Source of the DNA: BOG-908 sp965198915 | GTDB lineage: Bacteria; Pseudomonadota; Alphaproteobacteria; Acetobacterales; Acetobacteraceae | Assembly: GCA_965198915.1 (NCBI GenBank) | Contig: CBDAQC010000002.1 | Coordinates: 1,116,001 to 1,180,000, forward strand | Direction of reading: 5' to 3' | Length of the DNA: 64,000 nt | Part shown: in pieces, positions 62,609 to 64,000 of the stretch | How positions within the stretch are numbered: position 1 is the stretch's first letter | Layout: every line of letters begins with the position of its first letter | The notes under the pieces: model-generated | Databases searched by the model: none | Seen by the model: the letters and a program-made list of their open reading frames with translations, nothing else | Told to the model about the DNA's origin: nothing | Made by a program: the position numbers and the translations under genes

Positions 62609-63409
62609 ATGTCGGTGCGGAAAGCCTGCTTTGTCCTGGCCTTGGCTTGCGCCGTTCAGACCGCGCGCGCTGCACCGCCCACCCTCGACGATATCTACGC
62701 CGTCCTGCACACCAAGAAGATGGTGGACCTGACCCACAGTTTCAGCCCCGGCATCCCGCACTGGAAAGGCTTTCCGGACGAGACGGTCACCACGCCATAC
62801 ACCTACGCCAAATCTGGTTTCAGGGCACAAATGTTCGATCATGTCGGCCAGTGGGGAACCCATATCGACGCGCCGGCGCATTTCCATGACGGCCTGCGCA
62901 CGGTCGACCAGATTCGTCCGGACGAGATGCTCCTGCGCCTCGTCGTGCTGGACATACATGAGAGGGCGGCGCACGACCCGGACGCCTGCGTGACGATGGA
63001 CGACGTGCACGACTGGGAGAAACGGCACGGCCCTATTCCGCCTGGTGCGTTCGTGGCGCTGCGTACCGACTGGTCCAAGCGTTGGCCGGACGGCAAGGCG
63101 ATGCAGAATGCGGACGCGAAGGGCGTGTTCCACTACCCCGGCTGGAGCAAGCCCGTGCTGCAATACCTCTACGAAAGCCGGAAGATCACCGCGTCCGGCC
63201 ACGAGACCACGGACACGGACCCCGGAACACGCGCCTACGCCGATGATTTCGCGTTGGAGACTTACGTGCTGGGCACAGACCACTACCAGATCGAGCTGCT
63301 GGCAAACCTGGATCAGGTGCCGGAAGAAGGTGCGCTGGTGATGGTGAGCTTCCCGAAGCCCTTGAATGGCTCGGGTTTTCCTGCCCGGGTCATAGCGATA
63401 CTTCCTTAG
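62609..63409 (+). CDS. Secreted cyclase-family (kynurenine-formamidase-like) metal hydrolase
   Basis: 266 residues. The signal peptide (residues 1-21, ending ARA-AP) is followed by the cyclase fold: VDLTHSFSPGIPHWKG, then the metal-binding HVGQWGTHIDAPAHF, and later HETTDTDPG. The family includes kynurenine formamidase and isatin hydrolase. The signal peptide places it in the periplasm, unlike typical KynB. AAGGAG precedes ATG 62609. Probably cotranscribed with the acetamidase gene. Substrate unknown. Confidence 0.85.
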   Translation: MSVRKACFVLALACAVQTARAAPPTLDDIYAVLHTKKMVDLTHSFSPGIPHWKGFPDETVTTPYTYAKSGFRAQMFDHVGQWGTHIDAPAHFHDGLRTVDQIRPDEMLLRLVVLDIHERAAHDPDACVTMDDVHDWEKRHGPIPPGAFVALRTDWSKRWPDGKAMQNADAKGVFHYPGWSKPVLQYLYESRKITASGHETTDTDPGTRAYADDFALETYVLGTDHYQIELLANLDQVPEEGALVMVSFPKPLNGSGFPARVIAILP

Positions 63410-63430
63410 CGGCGCAGGCGGTTGCAAAAG

Positions 63431-63578
63431 CAGGCAAGGCCTTTTTTTCGAGAGAAAGAAGCAAAACCTTTTGCTCTCCCGCATTTGCGCCAGCCGGTGC
63501 GCCCCGAAACACCCATTCGCGGCAGCGTCGGGTGGCGAGGGTTTCGCTTTTTTCTGCAAGAAAGAAGGTCTGGCTTCT
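63431..63578. repeat. AT-rich inverted-arm repeat, copy B7
   Basis: The left arm (63432-63473) has CCTTTTTTTCGAGAGAAAGAAGC, and the right arm (63537-63578) a diverged CGCTTTTTTCTGCAAGAAAGAAGG. The core starts CTCCCGCATTTG, like copy B2. It lies between the convergent cyclase and MFS genes and reaches the MFS stop codon (63577-63579). Confidence 0.8.
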
Positions 63579-64000
63579 ACCCTCCCGAACGAGCCGACCG
63601 CCCGAGTCCCTGCACACCAACAGCGCAGATCGAAAACGCTCCGCCGCACAACGCAACGCGGTCCCAGCCGCCGGAGCCCCACGCCCAGGCGGCGATGGAC
63701 GAACCGGCCGCTCCGCCCAGGAACATGACACCCATGAAAAGCGTGTTGATACGGGACCGCGCGTCCGGGCGTAGCGCGTAGATGAGCTGCTGGTTCGAAA
63801 CCAGCGCGCCCTGGACTGCCATGTCCAGAAGCACCACGCCGCAGATCAGCCCTGCCACCGTCTGCCACAAGCCGAACATGCACCAGGACAGCAGCACCAG
63901 GACGGTGCCCAGCAGGACAGGACCGTGCGGCCCCGTACTGTCCGCCACCCTGCCGGCAATCGGTGCAGCGACGATGCCGCTCAGCCCAAGTATGCCGAAC
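63577..64000 (-). CDS. MFS transporter, C-terminal part (cut by window edge)
   Basis: About 141 residues are visible, reading leftward from the window edge. FGILGLSGIVAAPIAGRVAD is the classic MFS cytoplasmic-loop motif, followed by membrane segments (VLLGTVLVLLSWCMFGLWQ, VAGLICGVVLLDMAVQGALV) and NTLFMGVMFLGGAAGSSIAAWAW. The frame stays open to base 64000, so the N-terminal two thirds lie outside the window. An internal GTG at 63948 is not the true start. Substrate unknown; the motif order suggests a DHA1-type drug or sugar efflux protein. Confidence 0.85.
   Translation of the reverse strand, partial: FGILGLSGIVAAPIAGRVADSTGPHGPVLLGTVLVLLSWCMFGLWQTVAGLICGVVLLDMAVQGALVSNQQLIYALRPDARSRINTLFMGVMFLGGAAGSSIAAWAWGSGGWDRVALCGGAFSICAVGVQGLGRSARSGG

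Overview
The window is a high-GC bacterial chromosome segment. Gene content and order point to an alphaproteobacterium, most likely an acetic-acid-bacteria relative (Acetobacteraceae/Rhodospirillales). The support is the nuoA-N > birA > coaX > rnj > DUF1467-like > proS > lolCD run, the tig > clpP > clpX > lon > HU run, and a compact proS of the alphaproteobacterial type. This assignment is inference from synteny and protein style; no 16S rRNA gene is present.

Layout. 1-3605: a cyclic-nucleotide-domain/TrxB-like oxidoreductase, a cold-shock protein, a small lipoprotein and a heptosyltransferase-like enzyme. 3690-12288 (minus strand): galE, lolD, lolC, proS, a candidate small RNA, a DUF1467-like gene, rnj, coaX and birA. 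12285-26949 (minus): the complete 14-gene NADH:quinone oxidoreductase (complex I) operon, read nuoA to nuoN from right to left. 27097-34497: tRNA-Asp, tRNA-Val, an HU protein, lon, clpX, clpP, tig and tRNA-Leu. 34750-37745: ftsY, mtaB and dapF. 37940-40251: two paralogous membrane proteins with a zinc-ribbon-like head and TonB-C-like periplasmic domains. 40529-47432 (plus): rpmI, rplT, pheS, pheT, a HisKA-REC protein and lepA. 47571-49325 (minus): a methyltransferase-HNH nuclease fusion. 49367-49456: tRNA-Ser(GGA).

49443-60317 is a 10.9-kb integrative element in the 3' end of tRNA-Ser, bounded by a 16-bp direct repeat. It carries a tyrosine integrase, an excisionase-like HTH protein, a primase/helicase replication pair, several small overlapping genes, a serine resolvase, a secreted protein, and an AT-rich two-gene ATPase plus TOPRIM-like module that looks like anti-phage cargo. 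I see no capsid, terminase large subunit or conjugation genes, so it resembles a phage-satellite-type or other non-self-packaging element. The right end holds a decayed transposase. 60474-64000: an outer-membrane-type protein, divergent acetamidase/formamidase-family and secreted cyclase-family genes, and the C-terminal part of an MFS transporter cut by the window edge.

Two families of dispersed intergenic repeats run through the host DNA and are absent from the element. One is about 130-180 bp with inverted arms holding CTTCTTTTTT hairpins around a variable, often self-complementary core (7 loci). The other is a GC-rich cluster of short hairpins (5 loci). Both sit at gene boundaries, including inside operons. 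The host genes also write Ile-Arg pairs almost always with the rare ATA codon (ATACGN); the element does not.
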